Assembly: GCA_902778135.1 (NCBI GenBank)
Contig: CACYWP010000027.1
Span: 1 to 38,544, forward strand
Reading direction: 5' to 3'
DNA length: 38,544 nt
From: an uncultured Coriobacteriaceae bacterium
GTDB taxonomy: Bacteria > Actinomycetota > Coriobacteriia > Coriobacteriales > Atopobiaceae
The position numbers and the translations under genes are program-made. The notes below the pieces were generated by a model. That model had not been told where the DNA came from. It made no database searches and worked only from the letters and a program-made list of their open reading frames with translations. Positions within the stretch are counted from its first letter, which is position 1. Each line of letters opens with the position of its first letter. This document shows, one piece after another, positions 7,525-14,535 of the stretch.

Positions 7525-7947
7525 GTGAGCAGGGGTCTGAGCGGTCATTGCGACCTCGTCGCTGAGGACGACCACGCCGCCATCTACACGTACTACGGGC
7601 GCGACTACAACCTCCCCGAGGCATTGCAGGAGAGGACCTCCGCCCCGGGCAGCCTCACCATCATGAAGAGGTCCCTGGAGGAGCCTGAGGTCCATGTCAA
7701 GAGGGCGCGCAAGTCCAAGAGGCATGTCATGGTCGACAAGGTCATCCTCCATCGGCCCGACGTGACCAAGCATCTGCGGGACGGCGACATCGTCGTGGAC
7801 GAGCTGTGCGCCCTCGACAGGCACGAGTCCGAAGAACTCGAGGTGGACCTCGACATTCCCCGGACCCTGTTTCTCATCCTTGTCGTCATCTACGAGCACT
7901 ACATGCGGCACGGCAAGCTGCCAAGGAGCGAGGGCTTCGTCCTGTAG
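7525..7947 (+). CDS. Conserved-type hypothetical protein, phage-associated cargo
   Basis: This 140-residue protein is read from GTG 7525, which has GGAGG 7 bases upstream; an in-frame ATG at 7504 has no ribosome site. The sequence has features of a small soluble family I have seen in gut Firmicutes and Coriobacteriia elements, from memory only: an N-terminal aromatic strand (IYTYYGRDYN), a central EEPEVHVKRAR segment followed by a basic stretch, and a C-terminal hydrophobic helix (PRTLFLILVVIYEHYMRHG). No enzyme motif is visible. It is transcribed opposite to the phage genes and its stop codon abuts the end of the convergent small phage ORF with no gap (7947/7948), so the insertion is very compact. 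Confidence 0.7.
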   Translation: MSRGLSGHCDLVAEDDHAAIYTYYGRDYNLPEALQERTSAPGSLTIMKRSLEEPEVHVKRARKSKRHVMVDKVILHRPDVTKHLRDGDIVVDELCALDRHESEELEVDLDIPRTLFLILVVIYEHYMRHGKLPRSEGFVL

Positions 7948-8116
7948 CTAGGCATCTCGCTCCCGCTTCCCGCGCAGCCCGTGCTTCCTGCTCAGCCGGG
8001 AGTTCTGCTGCCGCAGCCGGTCTAAATATGCGGCAAAGCGCGCGGACGTCCTCTCGCGTGTCGTGGGCCGTGTCGCTGATGTAGTCGAGCTTGTCGCGCA
8101 CGGCCTGCGACGTCAT
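7948..8116 (-). pseudogene. Small helical phage ORF, frameshifted
   Basis: From ATG 8116 the frame reads MTSQAVRDKLDYISDTA and HDTREDVRA, a charged helix. Near 8061 the better-looking continuation moves to another frame (FAAYLDRLRQQNSRLSRK), ending at 7948. Removing one base in the GCGC/TTT region gives a 55-residue, coiled-coil-like protein. The unrepaired frame drifts into Ala/Arg-rich sequence and reads antisense through the 7525-7947 gene. ATG 8116 overlaps the stop of the preceding ORF as ATGA, so the two were translationally coupled. Function unknown. Confidence 0.55.
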
Positions 8117-8208
8117 GACCTCGCCGCGCCGGTTGCGAAGGAGGCGACGGCGAGCGCGAGTACCGCGACGGCCACCGAGGCCACAGCAACGACCTCTCAT
8201 GTCGTCAT
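8113..8208 (-). pseudogene. 31-codon membrane peptide ORF with internal stop
   Basis: ATG 8208 follows a good ribosome site (GGAGG, 3 bases before). The frame is MTT*EVVAVASVAVAVLALAV and continues to ATGAARS: one transmembrane helix interrupted by TGA at codon 4 (8197-8199). Apart from that codon it is a coherent small membrane protein, ending in an ATGA overlap with the next gene. Such tiny membrane ORFs are common between HNH and terminase genes in phages; the role is unknown. Confidence 0.55.
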
Positions 8209-8220
8209 GGTCCTCCGTTA

Positions 8221-8622
8221 TCACAGGTCGAGTAGCAAAAAACGCAGCCGGGGGAGATATTTGGCTACCCGCGATAGCAGCAGGGAGGGTCGATGGGGAG
8301 GGGATCCTCCCATATGCCAACACTCCCACCAGCAGTGGCTCGTCGACATGGGTCGCTCGATGACCTGCAGCTGCTCGCTCAGCAGCCTGTTTCCCTTGCG
8401 ACGGTTGCAGATTGCATGCGTCGCCTGGAGGTTGTCGGGGTCGGTCGGCGAGCCGCCGCGCGAGATGGGCACGATCTCGTCGAGCTCGTACGCCATCGGG
8501 TGGCCCATCGGCAGCGTGTAGTCGATGGGCTTGCCGCAGAGCGCGCACGGGTCGCCGCGCCGCATGGTGCGCGTGGCCCGGTGCTTCTTGGGTTTGCGGT
8601 ACCGTGGATTGCTGCTCGGCAT
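8221..8622 (-). CDS. Phage HNH endonuclease
   Basis: HNH nucleases beside terminase genes assist DNA packaging in many long-tailed phages. The 133-residue protein from ATG 8622 (MPSSNPRYRKPKKHR) has a basic N-terminus, a CALCGKPID zinc knuckle, then the HNH core: YELDEIVPISRGGSPTDPDN followed by ATHAICNRRKGNRLL. The first His of the classic motif is replaced by Glu-Leu-Asp-Glu; the Asp-Asn and His-x-x-Cys-Asn parts are conserved. The second zinc Cys pair is reduced to one visible Cys (AICNRRK). The C-terminal 40 residues look unstructured and may be altered. It lies where expected, upstream of terS. Confidence 0.8.
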   Translation of the reverse strand: MPSSNPRYRKPKKHRATRTMRRGDPCALCGKPIDYTLPMGHPMAYELDEIVPISRGGSPTDPDNLQATHAICNRRKGNRLLSEQLQVIERPMSTSHCWWECWHMGGSPPHRPSLLLSRVAKYLPRLRFLLLDL

Positions 8623-8700
8623 GTGCTTACCTTGCAGGCTGGTCGTCACTCGCGTCGCGGTGCTCGTGGACCGGTGGTCCTGTGCCGGGACATGGAAAGG

Positions 8701-8726
8701 CCCCGGCATCCTTGTGAATGCCGGGG
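8701..8726 (-). terminator. Hairpin terminator of the DUF4839 lipoprotein gene
   Basis: A 9-bp perfect stem (CCCCGGCAT / ATGCCGGGG) with an 8-base loop. On the minus strand it is followed by CCTTTCC. It lies about 145 bases past the lipoprotein stop codon and upstream of the HNH gene, so it would separate the two transcripts. Confidence 0.5.
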
Positions 8727-8802
8727 TCTCGCGCGTGCTTGCGTGCGCGCCTGGAATGCGCACCCTATTCATACCAGAGAAATGGCGTTTGGTGTGGTCC
8801 GG

Positions 8803-8832
8803 CTCAGTCCGATTCAGTCCGCTCCCGTCCGC
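8803..8832. repeat. Three tandem 10-base repeats
   Basis: CTCAGTCCGA, TTCAGTCCGC and TCCCGTCCGC follow one another with a period of 10, one helical turn. They lie in the 249-base gap between the HNH and lipoprotein genes. They could be a protein-binding array or a simple duplication. Confidence 0.4.
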
Positions 8833-8871
8833 AGTTATAAGGCTACAGCCTCAACTGCAACGGATCTTCCG

Positions 8872-10122
8872 TTAGCGGACACTCGTCTCTACGGGATCCA
8901 GGAAGAGTATCTGCTGGTTGTCGTTGTACTTCACTACCTCTGCTACGCAATGCAGCTTCAGGTCAGCGGTGATGTTGTCTGGCCTGTTGCCGTTCCAGTG
9001 CATGTCGTAGCCAGCATTGACGTCCTCAAACTTGAGGTATGGGCCGCGCGCACCATCACCAGGCATGAGGAGGATGTCAAGTCTTTTGTTCGCTCCGTTG
9101 TGGCTCTGCGCGTCCAGCACTATTGCGTCGAACTCGATCTTTCGCCCATCGTACTTCTCAGCAAACTCGCCGATGAAGGGGTCTCCTTGGTCTGATACGC
9201 CAAGAAGCTTGGCCAGGTCTTCGCAGTTGTCAACGGTAAGGACCTTGCTCTCCTCTTCTTTCCTCTTGGCTTCGGCCTCGGCTTCTTCCTTCGCCTTAGC
9301 TTCAGCTTCCTCTTTTGCCTTCGCTTCTTCCTCGCGGGCCTTCTTCGCCTCGGGGTCCTCGTAGTCGAGCGTGAAGGTCACGTAGTCGCCCAGGAAGTTC
9401 GTGACCTCCACTTCCGTAATCTTCGCCTTATGGACGTCGGACTTGTTGCTGGCGTCCTCGACATCGTCCGTCACGTCGACGCCGTCCTTGTCCTCGAAGC
9501 TGGCGGAGTAGTTGGCGTCCTTTGCGGCCTTCAGGCCTTCGTCGGCTGTCTTCCCCTTGCAGTCCTCGATTGCCTTCTTGGCCTGCTCGGCTGCCTCCTT
9601 CTCCTGCTGTTCCTTCTCCTCGGCGGCCTTCTTCTCTGCCTCCCTCTCGGCATCCTTGCTGGCGTAGCCGTCGGCGACCTCGCCGAGGCCGGAGTTGAGC
9701 TCCTTCTCGGCGTCCTCGAGACCCTCCGTGGAGAGCTTGCACGAGAAGGAGAGCGTGGGCAGCGCGTCGTGCGTTATGTCGAACTCATGCTCGTAGCTGA
9801 TGTCGCAGGTCTCCCCGTCAAGCAGCTTGTCCTGCGAGAGGTCGGCCTTGATCTCCTCGCCGCCGTCACCGGCGGTGATGAGCTTCGGCATGTTGTCCTC
9901 ATTCACGGGGCTGCCGCTCTTGTTCGTGACCGAGCCTGTCACCGTGAAATTGGCGTATCGTCCCCCGAAGAAGCCGTCGCGGTTCGAGCACTCGACCTTG
10001 ACGTCGGAGAAGACAAGGTCGGACGTCTCCTCGACGGGCTCATTGCTGTTCGTTCCACATGCGGCTAACAGGCAGACGCAGAAGATAGCTGCGAAAAATA
10101 GCGTTAGCAGACGTTTACTCAT
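8872..10122 (-). CDS. Lipoprotein with C-terminal DUF4839 domain
   Basis: This 416-residue protein starts at ATG 10122 with GAGGAGG upstream; an earlier ATG at 10146 precedes the ribosome site. Residues 1-22 are a lipoprotein signal (FFAAIFCVCLLAAC, lipobox LAAC), so it is anchored outside the membrane. A beta-rich domain follows (residues about 35-140), then an Ala/Glu/Lys coiled coil (about 150-195), a PASTA-like KTADEGLKAAKDANYS stretch, and a second long Ala/Glu/Lys repeat (KAKEEAEAKAKEEAEAEAKR). The last about 115 residues (LTVDNCEDLAKLLG to LFLDPVETSVR) match the DUF4839 domain as I remember it; its role is unknown. It interrupts the phage late module as cargo with its own terminator, and codon use is less GC-rich than the chromosome's. 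Confidence 0.85.
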   Translation of the reverse strand: MSKRLLTLFFAAIFCVCLLAACGTNSNEPVEETSDLVFSDVKVECSNRDGFFGGRYANFTVTGSVTNKSGSPVNEDNMPKLITAGDGGEEIKADLSQDKLLDGETCDISYEHEFDITHDALPTLSFSCKLSTEGLEDAEKELNSGLGEVADGYASKDAEREAEKKAAEEKEQQEKEAAEQAKKAIEDCKGKTADEGLKAAKDANYSASFEDKDGVDVTDDVEDASNKSDVHKAKITEVEVTNFLGDYVTFTLDYEDPEAKKAREEEAKAKEEAEAKAKEEAEAEAKRKEEESKVLTVDNCEDLAKLLGVSDQGDPFIGEFAEKYDGRKIEFDAIVLDAQSHNGANKRLDILLMPGDGARGPYLKFEDVNAGYDMHWNGNRPDNITADLKLHCVAEVVKYNDNQQILFLDPVETSVR

Positions 10123-10174
10123 ACAATCCTCCTCGTTTTGGGCCAAGTGCCTTCATCTTATTGATCCGGGAGTA

Positions 10175-10209
10175 ATATCCGCACCCCTAATAGGCAGAGG
10201 CGCGGATAT
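10175..10209 (-). terminator. Inverted repeat after the ArpU-like gene
   Basis: ATATCCGC and GCGGATAT form a perfect 8-bp stem with a 19-base interior, just past the minus-strand stop at 10216. No T-run follows, so it could equally be an operator for the lipoprotein gene that starts at 10122. Confidence 0.35.
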
Positions 10210-10215
10210 CAGGCA

Positions 10216-10782
10216 TCACCGTTGAGCGCACTTTGCAACCAGTGCGTCAATGTCGCCATAGGCGTCACCGTGGGGGCCGGTGTCCTCCGGTTCGACGCCC
10301 ACGCTCGGGGGAAGCTCGGCAGGCCTCGCCTCGTCGAGGTGGAAGGTGTTCTCGGGGCCGATGAAATCCAGGTACTCCACGAGCACGCTCAGGTCGTCGT
10401 AGAGCTTGGAGCGGCCTATGTGGAAGGCGTCCATGATCTCCTTGTCGGTGGCGCCCAGGCGGTACCTCATCTCGGCGACGTCGAGGCCGTCGAGGAGTGC
10501 GCCCCTGAAGCACTGCCTGTTGAGCGTGACCATGAGGTCGAACAGTGCCAGCGTGTCGCGAGCCCAGCCGTATGACGCGTCCTCTGCCTCGCCGTCGATC
10601 ATCTCGTCGACCCTTCCCATGGGGTTGCTTACGCCGCCCTTGCCGCGTAGGCCGGTGTTGCCCAGCGGGCTCGGTATCGCGTAGGCCCTCGCCCTGCGCG
10701 TCTCGGCGATCCGCTCGGCCCGGTCGAGCGCCTTGCGGGCCTCTTCGACCTCGGCGAGCCATGACTGTCTGACGTAGCCTGA
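10216..10782 (-). pseudogene. ArpU/DUF1492-like phage late regulator, 5' end lost to an IS
   Basis: Phage proteins of this class carry a sigma-like C-terminal HTH and activate late genes. The open frame runs from the IS boundary to 10216. Its start codon is missing: the first credible residues are GYVRQSWLAEVEEARKALDR, a helix typical of the N-terminus of these proteins. RAYAIPSPLGNTGLRGKGG, a Met-Ile-Asp helix region, and then MRYRLGATDKEIMDAFHI with GRSKLYDDLSVL, an HTH, follow. An internal ATG at 10620 would give 134 residues without the N-terminal helix. The gene precedes the HNH-terS-terL-portal series, the usual phage position. The family call rests on layout and context. Confidence 0.6.
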
Positions 10783-10845
10783 AATTCCCCATTGTCACAA
10801 AACGGATTTCCCCACGCTCACATGGGGAAATCCCCGCTCTCACGA
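10782..10845. repeat. IS21 left terminal repeats
   Basis: Three transposase-binding units: TTCCCCATTGTCAC, TTTCCCCACGCTCAC and ATCCCCGCTCTCACG. The second and third flank TGGGGAAA, giving a local dyad. The arrangement mirrors the right end. Confidence 0.8.
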
Positions 10846-10930
10846 AGGTGCGGCATGCCCGTCGCCCGAGACGTCGTAGCTTCCTTGGCAAGGGTGTCCA
10901 AGCTCTTGCATCGGAAGGACGACAGAAAGG

Positions 10931-12397
10931 ATGGCTCTAGACATGCCGCAAATCGATGATATACGCAGACTGTGGTCGGAGGGGCGGGACGTCTCCGAGA
11001 TCGCCCGCATGACCGGCCACGACAGAAAGACCGTGAGGAAGTACCTGCAGATGGAGGACTTCTCTCCCGAGGCGCCGACACCCAGGCGGAAGGGCCCATC
11101 GAAGCTCGACCCGTTCAAGGGCTACATCGACCGCACGCTCGAGGCCGACCTGCACGAGTGGCGCAAGCAGCGCCACACCGCCACCAGGATCTACGCCGAG
11201 ATACTGGAGATGGGCTACGACGGCAGGTACTCGCTGGTGCAGTGCTACGTGAGGGAGAGGAAAAGGGCGATGCGGCAGGCGTCGTCGGCGTTCCTGGACC
11301 TGGTCTGGGCGCCCGGCACCGCCCAGTGCGACTTCGGCGAGGCCGACTTCTGGTGGAGGGGCGAGAGGAGGAGGCTGTACTACCTCGTGCTCGCGTTCCC
11401 GCACTCGAACATGGGCTGGTTCCAGGTGTTCGGCGGCACCGCCGCCGAGTGCGTGTGCGAGGGGCTCATGGCCATCTTCCTCCACATAGGCGGGGTGCCG
11501 CACCGGATCGTGTTCGACAACGCCACCGGGATAGGCAGGAGGGTGGCCGGCGAGGTGCGCGAGAGCAGGCTCTTCCGCCGCTTCAGGCTGCACTTCGGGT
11601 TCGAGGCGACCTTCTGCAACCCGCACGCCGGCCACGAGAAGGGCTCCGTCGAGTCCAAGGTGGGCTTCGTCCGCCGCAACGCGTTCGTGCCGGTGCCGGA
11701 CGTGGGCGACCTCGCGGGGTACAACGAGTCGCTGCTGGGCGTCGCGGACTCGTGGGCGGCGCGCGCCCACTACAGGCGCGGCGCCACATGGGGCGAGCTC
11801 TTCGAGGCCGACCGCGCCGCGCTGGTCGCGCTTCCCGCCAGGCCGTTCTCCGCGACGACGTGGCTCACGATGGGAACGGACAAGTGGGGCGAGGTCACGC
11901 TTGCCGGCGGGCACCGCTACCTGGCGTCGGCCGACCTGCCGCTCTCCGACGTGCACGTCGGGCTCTCCGCCCTCTCCGTCACGTTCGTCGACCCGTCCAC
12001 CGGAGAGGTGACGGCGGCCTACGACCGCGAGTTCGGCTCCGCCCCCACCACCAGTGCCGACCCGGTGGCGACGCTGTCGCTGCTGAGGTCGCGCCCCGGA
12101 GCGTGGCGCGAGAGCGACGTGAGGGCGAAGCTGCCCGGCGAGGTCGTCGGCTACCTCGACGCGCTCCCCAGGGACGGCCTGCGCGCGAAGCTCGCGGCCC
12201 TGCACGACGCGAGCGCCACGGAGGGCTTCGACGCCGCCGCCGAGGCGGTCCGCAGGCTCGTCGCCCGCGGCGGGGACTTCTCCGCCAGCGACCTGGCCGT
12301 CATGTCCGTCCGCGTGGCCGGCGGCGACGGCGAGCCGGACCCGGGCCCCGACCTTCGCACCTACGACCGCGCCCTCATGGGAAGGGAGGCGGTGTAG
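10931..12397 (+). CDS. istA: IS21 family transposase IstA
   Basis: This 488-residue DDE transposase cuts and joins the element's ends together with IstB. Residues about 8-40 are an HTH that binds the terminal repeats (DVSEIARMTGHDRKTVRKYL). The integrase core follows: first Asp in GTAQCDFGEADFW (about residue 137), second Asp in HRIVFDNATG (about 196), catalytic Glu in HEKGSVESKVGF (about 238). The C-terminal part contains a beta-rich segment (GEVTLAGGHRYLAS) usual for IstA. ATG 10931 follows GGAAGGACGACAGAAAGG. The frame is intact and full length, so the element may be active. It ends directly before the GTG of istB. Confidence 0.95.
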   Translation: MALDMPQIDDIRRLWSEGRDVSEIARMTGHDRKTVRKYLQMEDFSPEAPTPRRKGPSKLDPFKGYIDRTLEADLHEWRKQRHTATRIYAEILEMGYDGRYSLVQCYVRERKRAMRQASSAFLDLVWAPGTAQCDFGEADFWWRGERRRLYYLVLAFPHSNMGWFQVFGGTAAECVCEGLMAIFLHIGGVPHRIVFDNATGIGRRVAGEVRESRLFRRFRLHFGFEATFCNPHAGHEKGSVESKVGFVRRNAFVPVPDVGDLAGYNESLLGVADSWAARAHYRRGATWGELFEADRAALVALPARPFSATTWLTMGTDKWGEVTLAGGHRYLASADLPLSDVHVGLSALSVTFVDPSTGEVTAAYDREFGSAPTTSADPVATLSLLRSRPGAWRESDVRAKLPGEVVGYLDALPRDGLRAKLAALHDASATEGFDAAAEAVRRLVARGGDFSASDLAVMSVRVAGGDGEPDPGPDLRTYDRALMGREAV

Positions 12398-13153
12398 GTG
12401 GGCGACTCCGCGTACGACGCGCGCCTGCGCGCCAACGGGAGGGCGGTCATGCTCTCCAACCACATAATGGGCGAGGTCGTCGGCTCCTACAGCGACGCCG
12501 AGAAGGCCGCGATCATGCGCATGCTCGAGGAGGAGCTCGCCTTCCGCGAGCGCAACCGCAAGCGCCGCCTGCTCAAGAGGGCCGGCTTCCCCACGCCCAA
12601 GACCTTCGCCAACTACGACTGGACCCAGGCGAGGCTGCCCGGCGGCCTCTCGCGCGAGGACATCGTCACCTGCGCCTTCGCCAGGGACGCGCGCAACCTC
12701 GTGCTCTACGGGCCCGTGGGCACCGGCAAGACCCACATGTGCGTGGCGATAGGGACGGCTGCCTGCGAGATGGGCATGCCCGTGCGCTACTTCACCACCA
12801 CCGAGCTGGTGATGCTGCTCAGCCGCTCCAAGGAGGACGGCTCGCTGGCCAAGCTCCTCCGGCAGCTCGCGCGCGCCGACATCCTCATCCTCGACGAGTT
12901 CGGCTACGTGCCGGTCGACCGCGACGGCGCGCGCCTGCTCTTCCAGGTGATATCGGAGGCCTACGAGCGACAGTCGCTGGTGATCACCACCAACCTGGAC
13001 TTCTCCCGCTGGGGGACCGTCCTCACCGACGACCAGATGGCCGCCGCGATCATAGACCGCGTCGCCCACCACGGCCACCTCGTCGTCTTCGAGGGCGAGT
13101 CCTACCGCCTGCGCCACGCCCTCATGAGGCCGGGAGGGGGTGGCCAGCGATGA
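12398..13153 (+). CDS. istB: IS21 family helper ATPase IstB
   Basis: IstB is a AAA+ ATPase that assembles on target DNA and stimulates IstA. The 251-residue protein has Walker A GPVGTGKTH (about residues 107-115), Walker B ILILDEFGYVP (about 165-175) and the sensor-1 stretch SLVITTNLDFSRW; the N-terminal helical IstB domain covers residues 1-70. The GTG at 12398 immediately follows the istA stop, with the ribosome site GGGAGG inside the end of istA, pointing to translational coupling. The stop overlaps the start of the third ORF (ATGA at 13150-13153). Confidence 0.95.
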   Translation: MGDSAYDARLRANGRAVMLSNHIMGEVVGSYSDAEKAAIMRMLEEELAFRERNRKRRLLKRAGFPTPKTFANYDWTQARLPGGLSREDIVTCAFARDARNLVLYGPVGTGKTHMCVAIGTAACEMGMPVRYFTTTELVMLLSRSKEDGSLAKLLRQLARADILILDEFGYVPVDRDGARLLFQVISEAYERQSLVITTNLDFSRWGTVLTDDQMAAAIIDRVAHHGHLVVFEGESYRLRHALMRPGGGGQR

Positions 13154-13392
13154 CCGTCGCCGACCTCGTCGAGTACCTGTCCCTCTTCGACGCGCGCGAG
13201 GAGGTGATGGTGGAGGTGCGCTTCCCGGACCTGGACTTCGAGGTCAGCGACTGGGCCTTCTCCCACCCGGAGGAGTCGGGCTGCCCGACGCTCGTCACGA
13301 GCGTGCACGGCTCGAGCTTCGACTTCCCGGACGTGGTCGCAAGGCTGAAGGCCCTCGTCGACAGGGCCGCGTACTACAACTTCGTCGACTAG
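13150..13392 (+). CDS. Third small ORF of the IS21 element
   Basis: This 80-residue acidic protein overlaps istB by ATGA. It begins MTVADLVEYLSLFDAREEVM, with VEVRFPDLDFEVSDWAF following, and ends in a helix (DVVARLKALVDRAAYYNFVD). No known domain is recognised; the N-terminal pattern (a short helix, then VMVEVRFP) recalls small proteins that bind partner proteins rather than DNA. GC content and codon use equal those of istA and istB, so it belongs to the element. Classical IS21 has two genes, which makes this addition notable. It may regulate transposition; that is a guess. Confidence 0.7.
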   Translation: MTVADLVEYLSLFDAREEVMVEVRFPDLDFEVSDWAFSHPEESGCPTLVTSVHGSSFDFPDVVARLKALVDRAAYYNFVD

Positions 13393-13424
13393 CTAGGAAC
13401 TGACGGCGGGCTTGGACACCCTGT

Positions 13425-13488
13425 CGTGAGGATGGGGAATTCCCCACCACGAGAGTGGGGAACGACCATCGTGAATCTGGGGAAATAA
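13425..13488. repeat. IS21 right terminal repeats
   Basis: Three inverted counterparts of the left-end units: CGTGAGGATGGGGAATT, CACGAGAGTGGGGAAC and GTGAATCTGGGGAAA. The sequence just outside reads TTGACA (13492-13497), a perfect -35 hexamer, but no -10 at the right spacing is seen. Confidence 0.8.
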
Positions 13489-13509
13489 CGGTTGACAAAA
13501 ACAGCCATG

Positions 13510-13860
13510 ACCTTGCCCACAACGGGGGACCGGGACTTCGCCGGGGTAGACGCGGGAAAGCCCGCCGTGTTGACACCGGTCGACTACGTGCGCGCCCTCT
13601 GCCTGTAGGACGTCACTCCCACCTGTCCCTCGAGGTCGGCATGGGGTCCACTGGTGCGACATGCCCGTGAGACTTCAGGCTTACCTGCTGGAGGAGCTTT
13701 CCCCGGTCGCCCACAGCAGCACCCCAATCGTGGGGCTTCCCTAGACGGCATCCGCCAGGAGCGGGGCAGGAGGCTCTGCCTCCGGAGGCATCACCTCATG
13801 CCCACGAGCGACGTCCTCGAAGACGCCGCAGACACGTTCGGCGAGGCAATCCAGATATGG
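13510..13860 (+). pseudogene. Broken MazF/PemK-like toxin gene (tentative)
   Basis: Fragments in three frames together resemble a MazF/PemK endoribonuclease. Frame one from ATG 13510 gives MTLPTTGDRDFAGVDAGKPA, then VLTPVDYVRAL, and stops at TAG (13606-13608); MazF proteins have TGD-[IV]-x-[WY]-[VL]-D and a RPAVV-x-[ST]P-x-x-Y segment. Another frame gives PVGRHSHLSLEV (13603-13640), like the conserved CP[IV]T...PLEV strand. A third ends with DVLEDAADTFGEAI (13811-13852), like the C-terminal helix. No frame is open throughout. An antitoxin gene is not visible; the IS21 element lies immediately upstream. Confidence 0.4.
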
Positions 13861-14030
13861 AATCGGCCACCTGGCGTATATCAAAAGTTTGCCGTCTTAC
13901 AATTTCCTACAGACTCGAAAATCGGCAAATAAAAACTGGTAGGAAACGATGCTTCCTACCAGCGAAGATTTGGTGGGGCACATACTCGCTTGTACGAACT
14001 CGCCCCTCAGGAACCTGTCAACCGATAATG
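13861..14030. other. AT-rich gap with the cassette terminator
   Basis: No gene is seen between the toxin-like remnants and the end of the DUF4160 gene. It contains the terminator at 13931-13962. Confidence 0.5.
13927..13962 (-). terminator. Rho-independent terminator of the three-gene cassette
   Basis: Read on the minus strand, a perfect 10-bp stem (CTGGTAGGAA / TTCCTACCAG, 7-base loop) is followed by TTTTTATTT. It lies about 70 bases past the stop codon of the DUF4160 gene. Confidence 0.85.
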
Positions 14031-14312
14031 CTACTCGCCGCGATAGAACCCCTCGTCACTCAGCTGAGACCACGTGCGATACATGTCCTTGTAGTTCTTC
14101 TGAATGAATGCCTGGATCTTCCTTAGCTCCCGATCAGTAAGAACGCCTCGCTTCTGCACGACGCTTGTACCATCCTCCTTTACGAAGAACTTAGCGGACC
14201 CCTCTTCTGTCAGCCTGGTGTCGCTCGCATGGACATGCATTGCCTCGACGATGCACTTTGCCGTGAAGTAAAGGAAGTAGCCACAAATCTTGTACTCGTA
14301 GTACTTAGGCAT
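14031..14312 (-). CDS. DUF4160-family protein
   Basis: This 93-residue protein starts at ATG 14312, inside the end of the upstream gene (8-base overlap), and begins MPKYYEYKICGYFLYFTAKC. The family signature is HVHASD (about residues 27-32), then GSAKFFVKEDGTSVV and a C-terminal helix, LTDRELRKIQAFIQKNYKDM. DUF4160 proteins are small, occur in accessory DNA and are often paired with a DUF2442-type gene in presumed toxin-antitoxin loci; the His-rich strand is the only candidate active site. Here it is third in a cassette of three overlapping genes. The length is complete, and codon use is AT-richer than that of chromosomal neighbours, suggesting transfer. Confidence 0.8.
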   Translation of the reverse strand: MPKYYEYKICGYFLYFTAKCIVEAMHVHASDTRLTEEGSAKFFVKEDGTSVVQKRGVLTDRELRKIQAFIQKNYKDMYRTWSQLSDEGFYRGE

Positions 14313-14535
14313 CCTGGTCCTCCAGAATGTCCTTATTCCGGGCGAGATAGTCCCCCACAATGGCCAGCTCGATGTCATCCATACTGGTCTCGATGACCGT
14401 GCCATCAGGCGACAAGAACGAGGCCCGCGAAGGGTGCTTGAGATTGAGAACTGAGATTCCATCTTCGCGCAGAATGAAGGCATAGCCATCAACAATCATG
14501 TCGGCAGCGTTTGCCACATCAATGACATTAGGCAT
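14305..14535 (-). CDS. Small acidic protein, middle gene of the DUF4160 cassette
   Basis: This 76-residue protein overlaps both neighbours by 8 bases. It begins MPNVIDVANAADMIVDGYAF and contains ILREDGISVLNLKHP, LSPDGTVIETSMDDIEL and a C-terminal charged tail (LARNKDILEDQDA). It appears all-beta with a terminal helix, acidic and soluble. I do not recognise a named domain. I have seen similar proteins beside DUF4160 genes in Clostridia (memory only). Position and charge would suit an antitoxin or a regulatory subunit. Confidence 0.75.
   Translation of the reverse strand: MPNVIDVANAADMIVDGYAFILREDGISVLNLKHPSRASFLSPDGTVIETSMDDIELAIVGDYLARNKDILEDQDA

Larger units (their letters stand above)
10782..13488 (+). 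mobile_element. IS21-family insertion sequence with three ORFs
   Basis: The element carries istA, istB and a third small ORF, all on the plus strand and tightly coupled. Its ends have the multiple terminal repeats characteristic of IS21: three units resembling TTCCCCA-N-CTCAC at 10785-10798, 10807-10821 and 10828-10844 on the left, and three inverted counterparts at 13425-13441, 13448-13463 and 13471-13485 on the right. The exact tips are uncertain by a few bases and I find no target duplication (GACGTAGCCTG on the left, AACGGTTGAC on the right). Missing duplication suggests a later rearrangement or deletion beside one end. The insertion removed the start of the ArpU-like gene. Confidence 0.9.

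Noticed and set aside
10972..13149. Long second frame through istA and istB
   Set aside because: Arg/Gly/Ala-rich shadow of the high-GC transposase genes; only its last 81 codons (13150-13392) coincide with a credible separate ORF.
10770..13500. Target-site duplication flanking the IS21 element
   Set aside because: The 4-8 bases outside each end do not match in any register I tried.
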